NCBI GenBank assembly: GCA_026008535.1
Contig: BRKX01000007.1
Coordinates: 9,447,001-9,511,000, forward strand
Source: Perilla frutescens
Taxonomy: Eukaryota; Streptophyta; Magnoliopsida; Lamiales; Lamiaceae
Direction: 5' to 3'
Length of the DNA stretch: 64,000 nucleotides
Below the pieces are notes generated by a model. That model was not told the origin of the DNA. It made no database searches and saw only the letters and a list, made by a program, of their open reading frames with translations. This document shows positions 44,944 to 56,517 of this stretch, in pieces (position 1 is the stretch's first letter; each line of letters starts with the position of its first letter). The position numbers and the translations under genes were made by a program.

Positions 44944-45840
44944 ATGAGTTCAATCAAGGAAGGGAGATCTACGGTCAGACCACCATTACTTGAAGGCAAC
45001 AACTATCCTTACTGAAAAGTAAGGATGAGGGCGTTTCTGAGATCAATAGATGAGCTTGCATGGAAGAGCGTCACTGAAGGATGGGAAAAGCCAGTTATTG
45101 CTAAAGAAGGAAAGCATGTGGAGATTGAAGAAGGAGAATTGACTGTGCCGCAAAAGAACTGGTATAATGTCAACTCTAAAACTCTCAATGCTATATTCTC
45201 TGCAGTTGATCTTGAAACATTCAGTCTAATCTCAACTTGTGAGACTGCTAAACCTGTATGGGATATTCTAGAAACCACCTTTGAAGGGACCAGTTCAGTA
45301 AGATCATCTAGATTTCAAAATCTTACTTCCAAATTTGAAACTCTTAGAATGGAAGAAACTGAGTCCATGAGTGAGTTCAATGCCAGACTAAGAAATATAT
45401 CTAATGAGAGTTTTTCTCTTGGTGAGGCTATCAATAATGAGAAACTTGTAAGAAAAGTTCTCAAATCTCTTCCAAAGAAGCTTGCATACAAAATTATTAC
45501 AATAGAAGAAACCAAGGATATTACGAGTACGAGGCTTGATGAGCTAATGGGGTCTTTAAGAACGTTCGAGATGAATCTGGAAGATGAAGACAGCAGCTCA
45601 AGGAAGAGATGTATTGCTCTTAAAACTAAAGTTTCAGAAGATGTACCTGAACATGTATAGAAACAAAAAATTATACTTGATTCAGATACAATGAATACAA
45701 TGGTCTTGATTACCAAGAACTTCAGTCGAATGTTGAAAAGAACCAACAAGCAATCTTCAAGAAGGTCCAGCAACAAAAGACAACCATTTGGTAACACTCT
45801 GCAAAGGGTAGAATTAAATTCATTGTCTAAGTATGTTTCT
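44944..45840 (+). pseudogene. Copia gag fragment (UBN2 type)
   Basis: ATG at 44944 follows the primer site by 76 nt. The frame reads RPPLLEGNNYPY, a TGA stop (45013-45015, where Trp is expected), then KVRMRAFLRSIDELAWKSVT and a full capsid-like part to TAG at 45658. After that it continues as KNFSRMLKRTNKQSSRR to about 45840. The zinc knuckle and all of pol are missing, cut off by the next LTR-like block. It is related in type to the SIRE gag at 32891-34108 but not a copy of it. Confidence 0.8.
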
Positions 45841-45847
45841 CATAAAG

Positions 45848-47267
45848 TGTTGTTAATACAGGAAAAATGATATTAAAGGGTGGAATTAAAGCTAAAATGG
45901 AGATTTGACCGAAGTGGACCGCAGAAGTCGAGAAAAGATGAAGAAATAAGAAGAAAAGGAAGATCAAGCTCAAACACGACCCAGGAACGTGAGTTCCTTG
46001 GGTCGCACTAGACAATGAAGCCAAACTCAGCCACAAAACTCGACCAAAATATCGCATTGCAGATGTTTCAGAGGCATGAACTCCCTCGACCAAAGCGCGA
46101 CTACCTCAGGTCACGCCTTACACCACACTGAAGCTCGACCTCCGGAAGTGACCAAGAGGTCGCGTCTGCACACTTCAGAGAGCTATTTTTTCTTCGAGCC
46201 AAATGCGACAACGAAGCGTGACTATATTCTAGTTGCACCCCATTGCATTGCCAAACGCAACATCAGAAGGTCGCGTTTTGAACCCAGAAATCTGATTTTG
46301 GCTCATTTTAACTTTAATTCTATTTTAACTTAGTATTTAAGGGCATCACGATTTTTTAAAGAATGAATCACTCCTTCATATTACTTCAACTATTTTTGGA
46401 GAACATAGAGAGAAACAAGGAACCAAAAAGAGTTCATCTTGAAGGATTTAAGCCATTGAAGAGAAGTTTGTCTTGATCAGGTTTACTCTTCTCCTCACTT
46501 TCTTGTGTTGTTTAGGATGGATAATGTTATCTTCTTCTTTGTGTTAGCCATGGATGTAAATATGGTTGTCTAGAGCCTTAAGGCTCTAGGATATGGTGAA
46601 TCCTTGTAAAAATTTGTTTCGTCTATGGGCTATGCTATTTTATGATTTATTCAAGCTTTTATATCCTAAATCCTTGAGTATGATTTTGTTTGAGTGGCTT
46701 TCATTTGGCATCAATTGTTATGATTTACATTACTTGAGAGAGAACATTTAGGATTGAAATCCATTTACTTATGTCTTTGAGAGAATGATGAATAAGTGGA
46801 AGCAATGTTGACCTTATGTGCTTTTGGAAAATGCAATCTAGGAATGTACTAGAGATAATCATCTGTATTGTATCCTAATTTAGGTGAGATCGAGAGATGA
46901 GCCTAGGTATTTCCGCAGTCTTTCTAGCTTGAGTAACTTTTAAGATAGTGGTAACTCAAAAATTTGAGCAATTGGAGCAAGGTGCCCATGCCCTAGAGTC
47001 TTTCCCATTTCTTTATTTTACTCTAAGTTTCCTACATTGTGTGAGTCTTAATTTGTATTTGTGTATTTGAGTTACTTGTTTGCTTAGTTCATTATATGAA
47101 ATCAAATCTTGTTCCGAGAGTCTAGATAATCTAATTATCAAAGTTGTGATAATTGGAGCTGTTAATTTAACTATCAATTTTCCTGAGGATTGACCTCGTT
47201 TCATCATATTCTATAAATTACTTATACAATTGTGGACATGGTGCGAGTTTAAAAATAAAACAAGAAG
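45848..47267 (+). mobile_element. Possible gypsy solo LTR
   Basis: A 1.4-kb block with 'GTGAGTTCCTTGGGTCGC' and other GGTCGCG-type text at its start, 'TATTTAAGGGCATCACG' as promoter-like text, and 'CCTGAGGATTGACCTCG' plus 'TTATACAATTGTGGACATGG' near its end. That wording is typical of long LTRs of plant gypsy (Athila-type) elements. No target duplication was found and both ends are uncertain. It interrupts the copia gag fragment. Confidence 0.4.
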
Positions 47268-47274
47268 AAATATC

Positions 47275-47590
47275 ACACCAGGGTGATGAGTAATCACACA
47301 AATGAGTGATTGGAGCCCAGGCCCATCATCAATCCCGGGCTCTAATCCTTCAAACCAAACAAATGATAAGACTGGATAATTTTATTAATCCTCTCTAAAC
47401 CAACCTAACAAGTTCTTATTGAAGTAAGAGGGTTGTATCGAGCACCTCAAAGTCGAAGCTAGAGGGTCGAACCAAGCCTCTTGCTGCCTAGTGTAGAAGG
47501 GTCACATAGAGCCCCTGGTAAATTCGAGAGGGTCATAAGAAGCCCTGTTAAATCGCGGGGTCTCATAGAGAACTCTAGAGCACTTATATT
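47275..47590. repeat. Dispersed-repeat fragments
   Basis: 47275-47375 is related, in reverse orientation, to 61400-61480 (shared GGGATTGATGATG.GCC text). 47420-47580 has repeated 'GAGGGTCGAACCAAGCC', 'GAGGGTCATAAGAAGCC' lines resembling retrotransposon untranslated-region repeats. Confidence 0.45.
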
Positions 47591-48202
47591 CTATTTTCCA
47601 TAAAAAAATAAAAAAAATACATGAATCTATGTTTTTATTTTTGTTTATTTAGAACACATGAATTTTTGTTTGAAAGTGAAGGAAATATGGTATTTTTATG
47701 ATGGTTAAATTACACTTTGATACTTATATTTTCGGTTCCTTTTAAAAAAATAACATACTTTATCAAAATTAAAAAAAATAATATTCACTTTTTCAAAAAA
47801 AATTACAAATCTAACATTTGATTAATTTTACAGTCCAAAAATTGTATTAATTTATTATATCTTAATATTTCTATTTCTCAGCCGCGTAAAAATAAGTCCT
47901 CCAATCAATAAATCCTAAAATAATAGAGTATATTTAATATAAATATATTGTATATAATAGGGTTATTTGCATTCAAAATTATATTTTTTAGATCATCTTA
48001 TAATTATAACATGATCTTGTAATTGTTACAAATAAAACGCGATGATTTTCGCAATTAAAACACCTCCCATTTTTTCTAGTCAATTCGATATTCAAATCCA
48101 AACCCAATGGGGAGACAGCTGTGCCAAACAAAAATGCAAGAAAGACTCTTGCTTTCCAATTTTGTCCTTCTTTCATAAGGGATATGCACATGTACAACAC
48201 AC
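47591..48202. other. AT-rich intergenic DNA
   Basis: No gene seen. 'TAAATTACACTTTGATACTT' near 47705 resembles the arms of the fold-back element at 5523-5973, perhaps a decayed relative. Confidence 0.4.
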
Positions 48203-50144
48203 TTAAACACTTTGAAAATATTTAATTGTAGGCTTTACTCCACTCCAAGCTTCATGTGGTGTGACATCTTTTATTGCTAATGTAGGGCTTCTATTCAGAA
48301 CATAAATTACGCGATTAACAACTTCAGGCCAAAAGGTTTTGGGCATCTTCTTCTCAGACAACACGCTTCTCACCAAATTCATCACCATTTGATTTTTCCG
48401 TTCCGCCACTCCATTTTGCTAATGAGTGTATGTTGCTGTCAATTGTGCCAATTATCTCTTAATACCATGCTCTTCACAAAACTCATTAATTTTTTTATAA
48501 TTAAACTCTCCACTTCTATTATTGCGCAAACATTTTATGGATAAATCAACTTCAATTCAGCAAGTTTCTTAAAACATTTAAACTTGTTGAATGTTTCAGA
48601 CTTCTCACTCAAGAAATATATCTATGCTTTCCTACTGAAATCATCAATGAAGCATAATGAGTACCTTTTCTTGCTATTTGACATTGGAGTGATTGGGCCG
48701 CATATGTCCGTGTGGATCAGCTACAGCTTCTTTGTAGCTCTCTACATGCTTATTGTCCAAATATGATTTCTATGTTGTTTTCCAACCAAGCAATCAATAC
48801 AAGTTGTAACTGATTTATGTAGTAATGGAAAACCATGGACTATTTTATTGGTTAGAAAAGTTCGTAACTCTTTATAGCTTAAATGTCTATATCTGCACTA
48901 CCAAAGATGAGCTAAATTTGATGTGGTTGTAGTTGTCTAAAAACATGCTCTCTTCTCTTTTCCAGACTAAGAGTTAGCCATTAATATGAACATTCGGTAG
49001 GCTGTCATCTCACATTGAAGAATAAGTCCTCTCTCAAGATAATATACATATAGCACTTTCCATATTGAATTAGAATTGCAAGACCGCGCTCTTGAAGTTG
49101 TCCAATACTCAGGAGGTTATTCTTCAACTATGAGATATAAAAAACATTAGTGATCACATGATTGCAACCATTGATATGTAGTTTCACCCTTTCTTTTCCA
49201 ACTACACCCATTTTGGTGTTGTTTTCCAATTTTATAGTTTCACGAAAGGTTTCATCTAATTCACAAGATACAACTTTGTTTCCACTCATATGGTTCAAGC
49301 AACCTGAATCAAGGAACCAAGTATTGTCGTGTAATGCATGGGGCCATCAATATAGGATATCAGCAACATCTCTTCATGGTTATTTGATTCTACATAGTTG
49401 GCCTCTTTCTCCTAATCAGGGAACTCGGGCTTAAAATGACCAAGTTTATGGCATTTGTAGCATTTCTCTTATTCATTGCTCTTTCGGAACTTGTGCTTAT
49501 GCACAATGAGTGAACTTTGCAGTTTATCAATTGTGAGTACATCAATATCCTTTGATTCTTTGATCGAGACAACTACATAGTTAAATTTTTTCTACAATGG
49601 ACACATCTTCCATCTGTTCTCCGTTGCTTCTCATTTTGTTTACAATACTCACGAAGCGAACAAAATACTCTACAATGGATTCACTTGTTTTCATCTCTAG
49701 AATTTCAAAATCTCTTCTCAATGCTTGAAAAGTCAAGCATTTCACCAGAGCATTCCCTTCAAATTTCATTTTCATTGACTCTCGTATCTTCTTTGAAATG
49801 TGTTTGTCTAATATTTGCTCAAGAGTTACTATGCCAATTGATTGAAACATGATTGTTGGCTTTGTGATCCTTCATCTTTAAATCATCAAGTTCTTTCTGC
49901 CCCTACTTTAGTCAATTTCACTCTTGCCTCTGGTTCATTATAACCAGTTTCAATCAAATGATAATATCTTTGGATCGCAAGAGATTTTCCATGAGCAAGC
50001 TCCAATGGTCAGAGTGACCATTGAAATGCGGAATAACAGGTTGTATGAAATTTTTATCTTCACTCATTCTCTCATTTTTTTCTGTGTTTGAAAATCATCC
50101 AAACAACTACTGTGTTTTTTTATTATTTTAGGCCCCGGTCGGGA
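48203..50144 (-). pseudogene. Copia gag-protease-integrase remnant
   Basis: Minus-strand copia remnant with RT missing. From right to left: gag piece 49581-49850 (RRDFEILEMKTSESIVEYFV); zinc knuckle near 49450 reading CYKCHKLGHFKPEF, where the last Cys is Phe; protease region near 49300 (WFLDSGCLNHM-like, read across stops); integrase end 48203-48430 (QNGVAERKNQMVMNLVRSVL, MPKTFWPEVVNRVIYVLNRS). Many stops and frameshifts. The CYxCHKLGH knuckle and GMEIL-less truncation place it near the Tork/Ivana-type copia, with low certainty. Confidence 0.75.
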
Positions 50145-50156
50145 GCTCTGATACCA
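50145..50156 (-). other. Primer binding site, initiator tRNA-Met
   Basis: Minus-strand TGGTATCAGAGC, a perfect copia primer site, four bases inside the LTR edge at 50160. Confidence 0.85.
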
Positions 50157-50159
50157 AAT

Positions 50160-50554
50160 TGTAGATAACAGAAAGAATTCTATGCAATATGGATGAATGA
50201 CTTGTTTTAGTTACTAAGAGAACTTGGCTTAAATAGCCATTGCAAAACAGAAAAATACGAAATATCAGCAACCAAAAAATTATTATGGCGACTAAGTCCT
50301 AAAAAATAAATATGCAACTGACACCCAAACAAAAAGGGATTTTATTTAAAATAGAAAATACTAGCTTGACTGAAAATCTTATCATTATATACATGTATAG
50401 ATAGATACCCCCATCCCCTAACAATAAAATAAGAATCGCCTACTACTACCATTATATATATATATATATACTCTCAAATAAAATAAAAATTAATACCAAT
50501 AAATAAACTGAAGGTCGGCCACTTCCCCACAACTAATGACTGACTGTCTCAACA
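50160..50554 (-). repeat. 5' LTR of the minus-strand copia remnant
   Basis: The inner edge (minus-strand ...TATCTACA) is fixed by the primer site. The outer edge at TGTTGAGACAGTCAG (50554) is proposed from the TG start and the complementary ends. The partner LTR is missing. It contains an (AT)n run near 50455-50470. Confidence 0.55.
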
Positions 50555-51172
50555 ATCCAAATATTTCGCCCACCCCCATAAAATAATAATTCTATAAAAT
50601 TGACGTAACAAAAAAAAAATCTTTGATTTCAGATTATTACTCCAGAAATAAGATGAAGAAGGGATTTATCAATTACGTTGTTATTGTAACTTTTTAAACT
50701 TAAATATGTTTCTTGCTAAAAAAAAATAGAAGTTTCATTGTCTTCTTCTCCCCTGCGAGCTGAGAAACACAAGCTCGAATAGCATGTTGTCACATCCAAC
50801 AACATCAATGCATGCAATGTACCTGAACACCGGTCAAAATCACGAAACTCAAACTTGACGGTGATTGCGTGGTAAACTACGCATAAGCATACAATTGATA
50901 CCATCTCGCTACAAATATTGTTTGATTCATGTACTGAACATATTGTAGAATCATCAACTTTTATTACTAAAACATGTATATATGTACTGTAGGTGCTTTA
51001 TTGTTCAAAGAGGTAAACTTCAGAATCCAAAAAATAATTAATGTTCCTCGCTTCTTCTATCCACTTTCAATCTGTTTTGCAGTTTAAACAAAACTGTGTG
51101 TGCAAATCCTTGACATGACACTCATCTTTTAAAGAGCACTCACATCATCAAGTAATTGTACGTTTATAGTTA
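50555..51172. other. Intergenic DNA, nothing recognised
   Basis: AT-rich. The end (about 51110-51165) is similar to 57137-57185 on the far side of the next element. Confidence 0.45.
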
Positions 51173-51177
51173 TCTTT

Positions 51178-51788
51178 TATAGTGGTCATTTTTCGTCAAC
51201 CTAAAATGCTGGCCCAAAAGGGTTGAGCGATAGCGTACAATCGGTATTCCAATAGACAAGCGTTCAATTTTAAATTTGAGTTAACGATCAGTTCCGCCTT
51301 ATCCGGTAAGATTGACGGGTTCAGAGGAGTCGGCACGTCTTTCAACCTCCTCCGCGATCCTCGCAAACCCTAGCTGCTACCTCCACCTTTAAAAGGAGAC
51401 CCCCATCCTTATTTGACGGGTACGCGGAAATACCCACAAGCTTCACATCACACCCTAAGAATACTGAGCTCACAATTTTCTAGGTTAATTCCACCCCGGC
51501 GATTCAACATCCGGCCTTCTTCCTACATTCTTCCAGGATCGAACGGCATTTCCCTAGATTTCTAGTCACGTTCTGGATAAAGATTATCGTCATTAAGCAC
51601 CTTAGTTATTTAATTATTCCGTATTTTGTTTCTTTCTACACTTCTTCTTTTCCTGACTTGAGCGTCGGAGGCCCAACGATCGTCAACCCCCCGACGGTCT
51701 TTGGCTCTTACGGTGTTTTCTGTTTTTGTTTCACAGATTGGCCGCTGCTCCGGACTGAATCAATTAATTGCAGATTTCCGGATCTACA
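51178..51788 (+). repeat. 5' LTR of the deleted Tat element
   Basis: 611 bp. It begins TATAGTGGTC where the partner has TGTAGTGGTC, so its terminal TG is mutated. It contains TTTAAAAGGAGACC (about 51390, TATA-like) and the 17-nt Tat motif at 51654-51670. Confidence 0.93.
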
Positions 51789-51791
51789 ATT

Positions 51792-51809
51792 TGGCGCCCA
51801 CCGTGGGGC
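51792..51809 (+). other. Primer binding site, tRNA-Lys
   Basis: TGGCGCCCACCGTGGGGC, complementary to the 3' end of tRNA-Lys(CTT), the same primer as in the element at 6159-16353. Confidence 0.85.
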
Positions 51810-51831
51810 AGCGATCTATTCGTGAAACAAA

Positions 51832-54249
51832 ATGACAACGCCTAATGAGAGTCGCAGAGATGGAAAAGGACCCCAGCAAGATGGCAGAACTGCTACGCCT
51901 TCGCCCGATATTGATCTGTCATTGGCTGATGTTCTGAGGAATATACAGCATCAAATGGCAAACACCGCCGGGGAGTTAGCGCTTCTGAGATCAGAGAACG
52001 CTTCACTCCGCAGTAAACTTGAAGATCTAACCATCAATGACAACATGCGCCATCTGAACTATATCAAACCCACCAATCTGTTCGGCGAGCCAAATTCGGT
52101 ATACTCTGAGCGTCGTCGTTCTGTTACTTTTACTGATCCATTTATTGCAGGTACTAGCGCGTCAGCACAGAAGGTAGACACCAGACAAAAAATGGAAGAG
52201 AGCCCGCTAAAGCCACCTCCAGGGTTTGAGTATCATGCTTCTGGACAGGAAAGGTTCCGACACCAGACCCTCGAGCAAGAAAGGGTTGAACAGCAGCGCA
52301 GGTTCAACCAGGGATTCGATCAGAGAATGATCGATCACCCAAGTGAATTGGAGCAACGACTGGCTGGTATCGAGGCAATGATAACGCGAATTCCCGGTGT
52401 ACCTCTACCAATCCGCAAGGCTGCACCAAATAGCTTTGTTGACTCACCGTTCGTGGATGAAATTGGGTTAACAGAGATGCCGTCAAAGTTTACCCTACCA
52501 TCTATGAAGTCATTTAACGGAACCTCAGATCCAGATGACCATATCGCACAGTATAAACAGAAGATGTTCATCGCAGCAATACCAAAGTACCTCAGAGAAG
52601 CCTGCATGTGCAAGGGTTTTGGGTCCAGCCTATCAGGAGCCGCACTGCAGTGGTTCACGAACCTTCCTAACGCTTCGATTGGATCATTTGCACAACTCAC
52701 AGATCTTTTCGTAGAACAATTTGCCAGCAGCCGGAAAATTGAGAAACATTCAGATGACCTCTACGCCATTATTCAGTATCCAAATGAAACACTTAGGAAT
52801 TATGTTGTACGGTTCAATAGAGAGAAGGTAGAGATACCAGGCTGCAACGCTGACACCGCCATATCAGCCTTCAGAAAGGGGCTAAAGAGGGATTCAGACC
52901 TTTACAAAGAACTCACAAAGTACCCGTGTAAGACAATGGATGATATTTTAGCAAAGGCATGGGCACAAATTAAGTGGGAGGAAGACGAAGACCAGTATTA
53001 TCGACCCAAGCCAAGAGGTCGAGATGAAGGAAGAGACTCCTGTAGAAATGATAGAAGAAGAACCGACCCTTACCCCCGCAATGATCGCTACAAACCTCAA
53101 GGCCGAGAGGATATTTCAGATCCATATGATCGACGCTTGCCAGAATACAACCTGTGCATCACACCCTCAGAAGCCGTCAATGCCTTGAAGGAACTTGGTA
53201 GTACAGTGAAACGGCCGCCCAAGATGAGGAGTCCAGATCATGAACGTGACAGAACAAAGTACTGTGAATTCCACAAAGACCATGGCCATAGGACAGATGA
53301 CTGTATTGCATTGCGTCTCGAAATCATCGACCTACTCAAGCGAGGCCATTTGAAAGATTTGTTGACTGATAAGGGGAAGCAGACCTTCGGCAAAAATGAT
53401 GAGAACCTGAGAAATCCGCCAAAGCCCCCACCAATTGAGCATGTGGTTAATTGCATAACTGGAGGATCCGAGGTTAGCGGAGTATCTCAGGCATCAGCAA
53501 AACGGCATTGCAGATCTCTTAAATACACACCTATGATACCAAAGCCCGACACTGAAATGGAACTCATAAGTTTGAGTTTCACCAACAGCGAAGCTTCTGA
53601 ACTCTCACACCCGCACCACGACGCACTTGTTATTTCTGTCCTTATTTCTAACTGTATGATTAAGAGGACTCTCATCGATGGTGGGAGTTCGACTAATGTC
53701 ATTTTCTTATCTACTTTGAAGGGAATGCAAGTCCCCGAGGCTCATATCGTCAAAAAATTAATGACCTTGATTGGATTTAGCGACGAGCACAAAACCACCA
53801 TAGGTGAAATTACACTACCTGTATATACGGAAGGGGTTAACCTGCACACCAAGTTTCAAATTATCGATGCACCCTCAACATACAACGTCATCCTTGGGAG
53901 ACCTTAGATTCACGAACTAAAAGCTGTACCCTCGACCTACCACCAAGTCATACGCTTCCCAACCCCATGGGGAATTAGGCAGATCCGTGGAGAGCAAATC
54001 ACATCAAGAGACTGCTACAGATCGGCTTTCAAGACTAACCAAGTGCAGGTACGAGAAGTAAACCAAATTGATGAGGCATCGACGTCAAACTCAAAATATG
54101 AATGTGGAGAAAGCTCAAATTCAAAATATAAGCATGGACAAAGTTCAGGGTCGACCTCCTACGTCGAGCCCGAGATGGAAGATCTCGATAAAGTACAGAT
54201 TCACCCCGACTCCCCAGACCACGTCGTTCAAATTGGGTCGAGGTTGTAG
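51832..54249 (+). pseudogene. Tat gag-protease ORF
   Basis: 691 residues from ATG 51832 to TAG 53905-53907, continuing in frame to a second TAG at 54247-54249. Gag core WFTNLPNASIGSFAQ near residue 285, Arg-rich linker, knuckle CEFHKDHGHRTDDC (CX2HX4HX4C), protease-like LIDGGSSTNVIF near 617. The first stop replaces a Trp codon: the other Tat element has GRPWIHEL at the same place. The frame then reads IHELKAVPSTYHQVIRFPTP and ends GSRL. Gag itself is intact, so particles could in principle be formed; protease is complete up to the stop. Confidence 0.9.
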
Positions 54250-54259
54250 GTCGATCCTG

Positions 54260-54364
54260 ATCACCAAGGTGGTATGAAATGGGGCTTACAAGCTGCAAAC
54301 TGTTGAAGGCAGAGAAAGTGCAAATAGCTGGAACGCAGTTCACCTCAAGCAGTATCATTTCTAA
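54260..54364 (+). pseudogene. Leftover C-terminus of Tat pol
   Basis: In a different frame from gag-protease: ITKVV, stop TGA (54275-54277), NGAYKLQTVEGRESANSWNA, VHLKQYHF, TAA. This equals the last residues of the other Tat integrase (NGAYKLRSKEGRSIANSWNA). The junction of the internal deletion lies between 54249 and about 54260 and removed roughly 3.3-3.5 kb of pol. Confidence 0.88.
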
Positions 54365-54417
54365 ACTCTTGGCTAAATCTCTCAAGTTTTGTCTTGTTTA
54401 TTTTTTAAACTCACCAC

Positions 54418-54690
54418 TGACTTGAGCGTCGGAGGGTCGATGGCTATGCCATCGACCATCTAGTCGTGCTATGCGCAGGTTGAAATTCAACCCTGACGAT
54501 CGAGGTTCAATAGGAAAGCCTTTCAAGGTCGACCCAGCAGCCCGTAGGGCGGACATCGATCCTAAAAAAAATGATGAGTTTGCATTTTTATTTATTTTCT
54601 TCTATTGCTTTCAGTTATTCTCAAAATTTATTCCCTACTTCAGTTGCTGACTTGAGCGTCGGAGGGTCGATGGATTAGCCATCGACCATC
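54418..54690 (+). repeat. Two motif-plus-hairpin copies behind pol
   Basis: TGACTTGAGCGTCGGAG at 54418-54434 and 54648-54664. Each is followed directly by a perfect 9-bp stem GGTCGATGG/CCATCGACC with a 5-nt loop (54435-54457 and 54665-54687). The copies are 230 bp apart within a longer imperfect direct repeat. Confidence 0.85.
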
Positions 54691-55310
54691 TAACCTTGCC
54701 GCCTACAGGTTGAAAATCAATGTTGACAACTCAAATCAAATAAGAACAATCGTGTAGATCTCAAATGCACGCTAGGGTCAGCATCGAGTACGATAAAGAG
54801 CAAAAAATGGTTTTGCACTCCGAAGACGAGAAATGTCATTGATGTCAACCTTGACACGACTTCAGAGACAAAATTCTCGAACAATGTTCGATACCATGTC
54901 TCTAAGGCATGATTCAACCCGAATGCAAAGTTCAGCCTCGAGTCAAGATAAATTGCATTTAAAGTGCATGTCTATTTGTATATTCTAGCCTTATTATATC
55001 GACCTTGTAATCAATTATCTACAACGTCATTTATGTTTCGGGATTGATCAAAATTTGAGACTCGGATAAGCAATAAATCAACCTTAAATTAGATCTTCTA
55101 CAATGATAAATCTCATCATGTTGGTCAACCCTCGTCATCGTCAAAATGATCGACCCTAGGGTCTATTAAATTAAAAGTCGACCTCTATGCTACTTTCTCC
55201 GCAAAATTGTCGACCCCAGAGTCAACAAACTCTTATATCTCCAAGTAGACCCTTTTCATGTGATAGTCTTATGCAGTTGATTTTGACCCTTAAAAAAAAA
55301 AAAAAAAAAA
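54691..55310 (+). other. Untranslated 3' region of deleted Tat element
   Basis: No ORF of note. Scattered 'GTCGACC' strings and an A18 run near 55290. Confidence 0.5.
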
Positions 55311-55314
55311 CTGG

Positions 55315-55925
55315 AGGGGGTCGACCCTAGGGTCGATCAACATTTAAAAAAAAAAACGACCTCAGGGTCTACAGCGTACCCTAGGGTCTACTGCGTACCC
55401 TAGGGTCTACTACGTCAAAAATCGACCTCAGGGTCTACTGCATACCCTAGGGTCTACTACGTCAAAAATCGACCTTAGGGTCTACAACGTACCCTAGGGT
55501 CTACTGCGTACCCTAGGGTCTGCTACGTCAAAAATCGACCTCAGGTTCTACAGCGTACCCTAGGGTCTCCTACGTCAAAAATCGACCTCAGGGTCTACAG
55601 CGTACCCTAGGGTCTACTGCGTACCCTAGGGTCTGCTACGTCAAAAATCGACCTTAGGGTCTACAGCGTACCCTAGGGTCTACTGCGTACCCTAGGGTCT
55701 GCTACGTCAAAAATCGACCTTAGGGTCTACAGCGTACCCTAGGGTCTACTACGTCAAAAATCGACCTCAGGGTCTATAGCATACCCTAGGGTCTACTGCG
55801 TACCCTAGGGTCTATTACGTCAAAAATCGACCTCAGGGTCTACAGCGTACCCTAGGGTCCACTATGCACCTTAGGGTCTACTACGTCAAAAATCGACCAT
55901 ATGGTCTACTAAGCCAAATGTCGAC
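55315..55925 (+). repeat. Tandem array with palindrome ACCCTAGGGT
   Basis: Units of about 20 and 41 bp built from 'CGTACCCTAGGGTCTACTG' and 'CTACGTCAAAAATCGACCTC' plus 'AGGGTCTACAG'. About fifteen copies of the self-complementary decamer ACCCTAGGGT occur. The array lies in the 3' untranslated region. Confidence 0.9.
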
Positions 55926-56011
55926 CTTAGGGTCTTAAAAGCATCAAGGTCAATCCCATGTGCGTTTGGCAAACAATAGTGACTTATGACAAGTAATATT
56001 AGATTTACGGT

Positions 56012-56385
56012 GTTCGATCTTACGGTTTGCTTTCAAAGCCTCGATCGTCCTACCTTACAGCTTGCGCTCAAAGCTTAGGCGTTCGACCTCCAGGTTATTT
56101 TATAACTTGGGCCGTTCAGCTTCATAGCCCATACTCGGGGCTTCGGTGTTCGATCTTACGGTTTGCTTTCAAAGCCTCGATCGTCCTACCTTACAGCTTG
56201 CACTCAAAGCTTAGGTGTTCGACCTCCAAGTTATTTTATGACTTGGGTCGTTCAGCTTCATAACCCATACTCGGGGCTTCGGTGTTCGATCTTATGGTTT
56301 GCTTTCAAAACCTCGATCGTCCTACCTTACAGCTTGCGCTCAAAGCTTAGACATTCGACCTCTAAGGTTATTTTCATTTATTGGG
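56012..56385 (+). repeat. Tandem repeat, 136-bp unit, 2.8 copies
   Basis: Copies begin GTTCGATCTTACGGTTTGC at 56012, 56148 and (GTTCGATCTTATGG) 56284. The period of 136 is not a multiple of three, and the overlapping small ORFs are a by-product. Confidence 0.9.
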
Positions 56386-56503
56386 GCGATCTTTTCTAAT
56401 TTTTACTTGGGCTCGATGTTCGACATCACGACGAACGTCTTATGTCCTTACCTGTTTATTTGCATTACGATTCATTGTCCAGCTCTCATGCTGAAACCTA
56501 GAC

Positions 56504-56517
56504 AATGAGGGGCTAAC
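56504..56517 (+). other. Polypurine tract of deleted Tat element
   Basis: AATGAGGGGCTAAC directly before the 3' LTR, the same core as in the other Tat element. Confidence 0.75.

Noticed and set aside
48584..48766. Plus-strand 60-codon ORF
   Set aside because: It lies opposite copia integrase remnants on the minus strand and is their shadow.
55315..55925. Possible CRISPR-like or interstitial telomere array (CCCTAGGG)
   Set aside because: Plant telomeres are CCCTAAA; here the unit is CCCTAGGG within longer retrotransposon repeats and has no spacer structure.
56027..56508. Overlapping ORFs with nearly identical peptides
   Set aside because: They repeat because of the 136-bp tandem array, whose period is not divisible by three; this is not a repeat protein gene.
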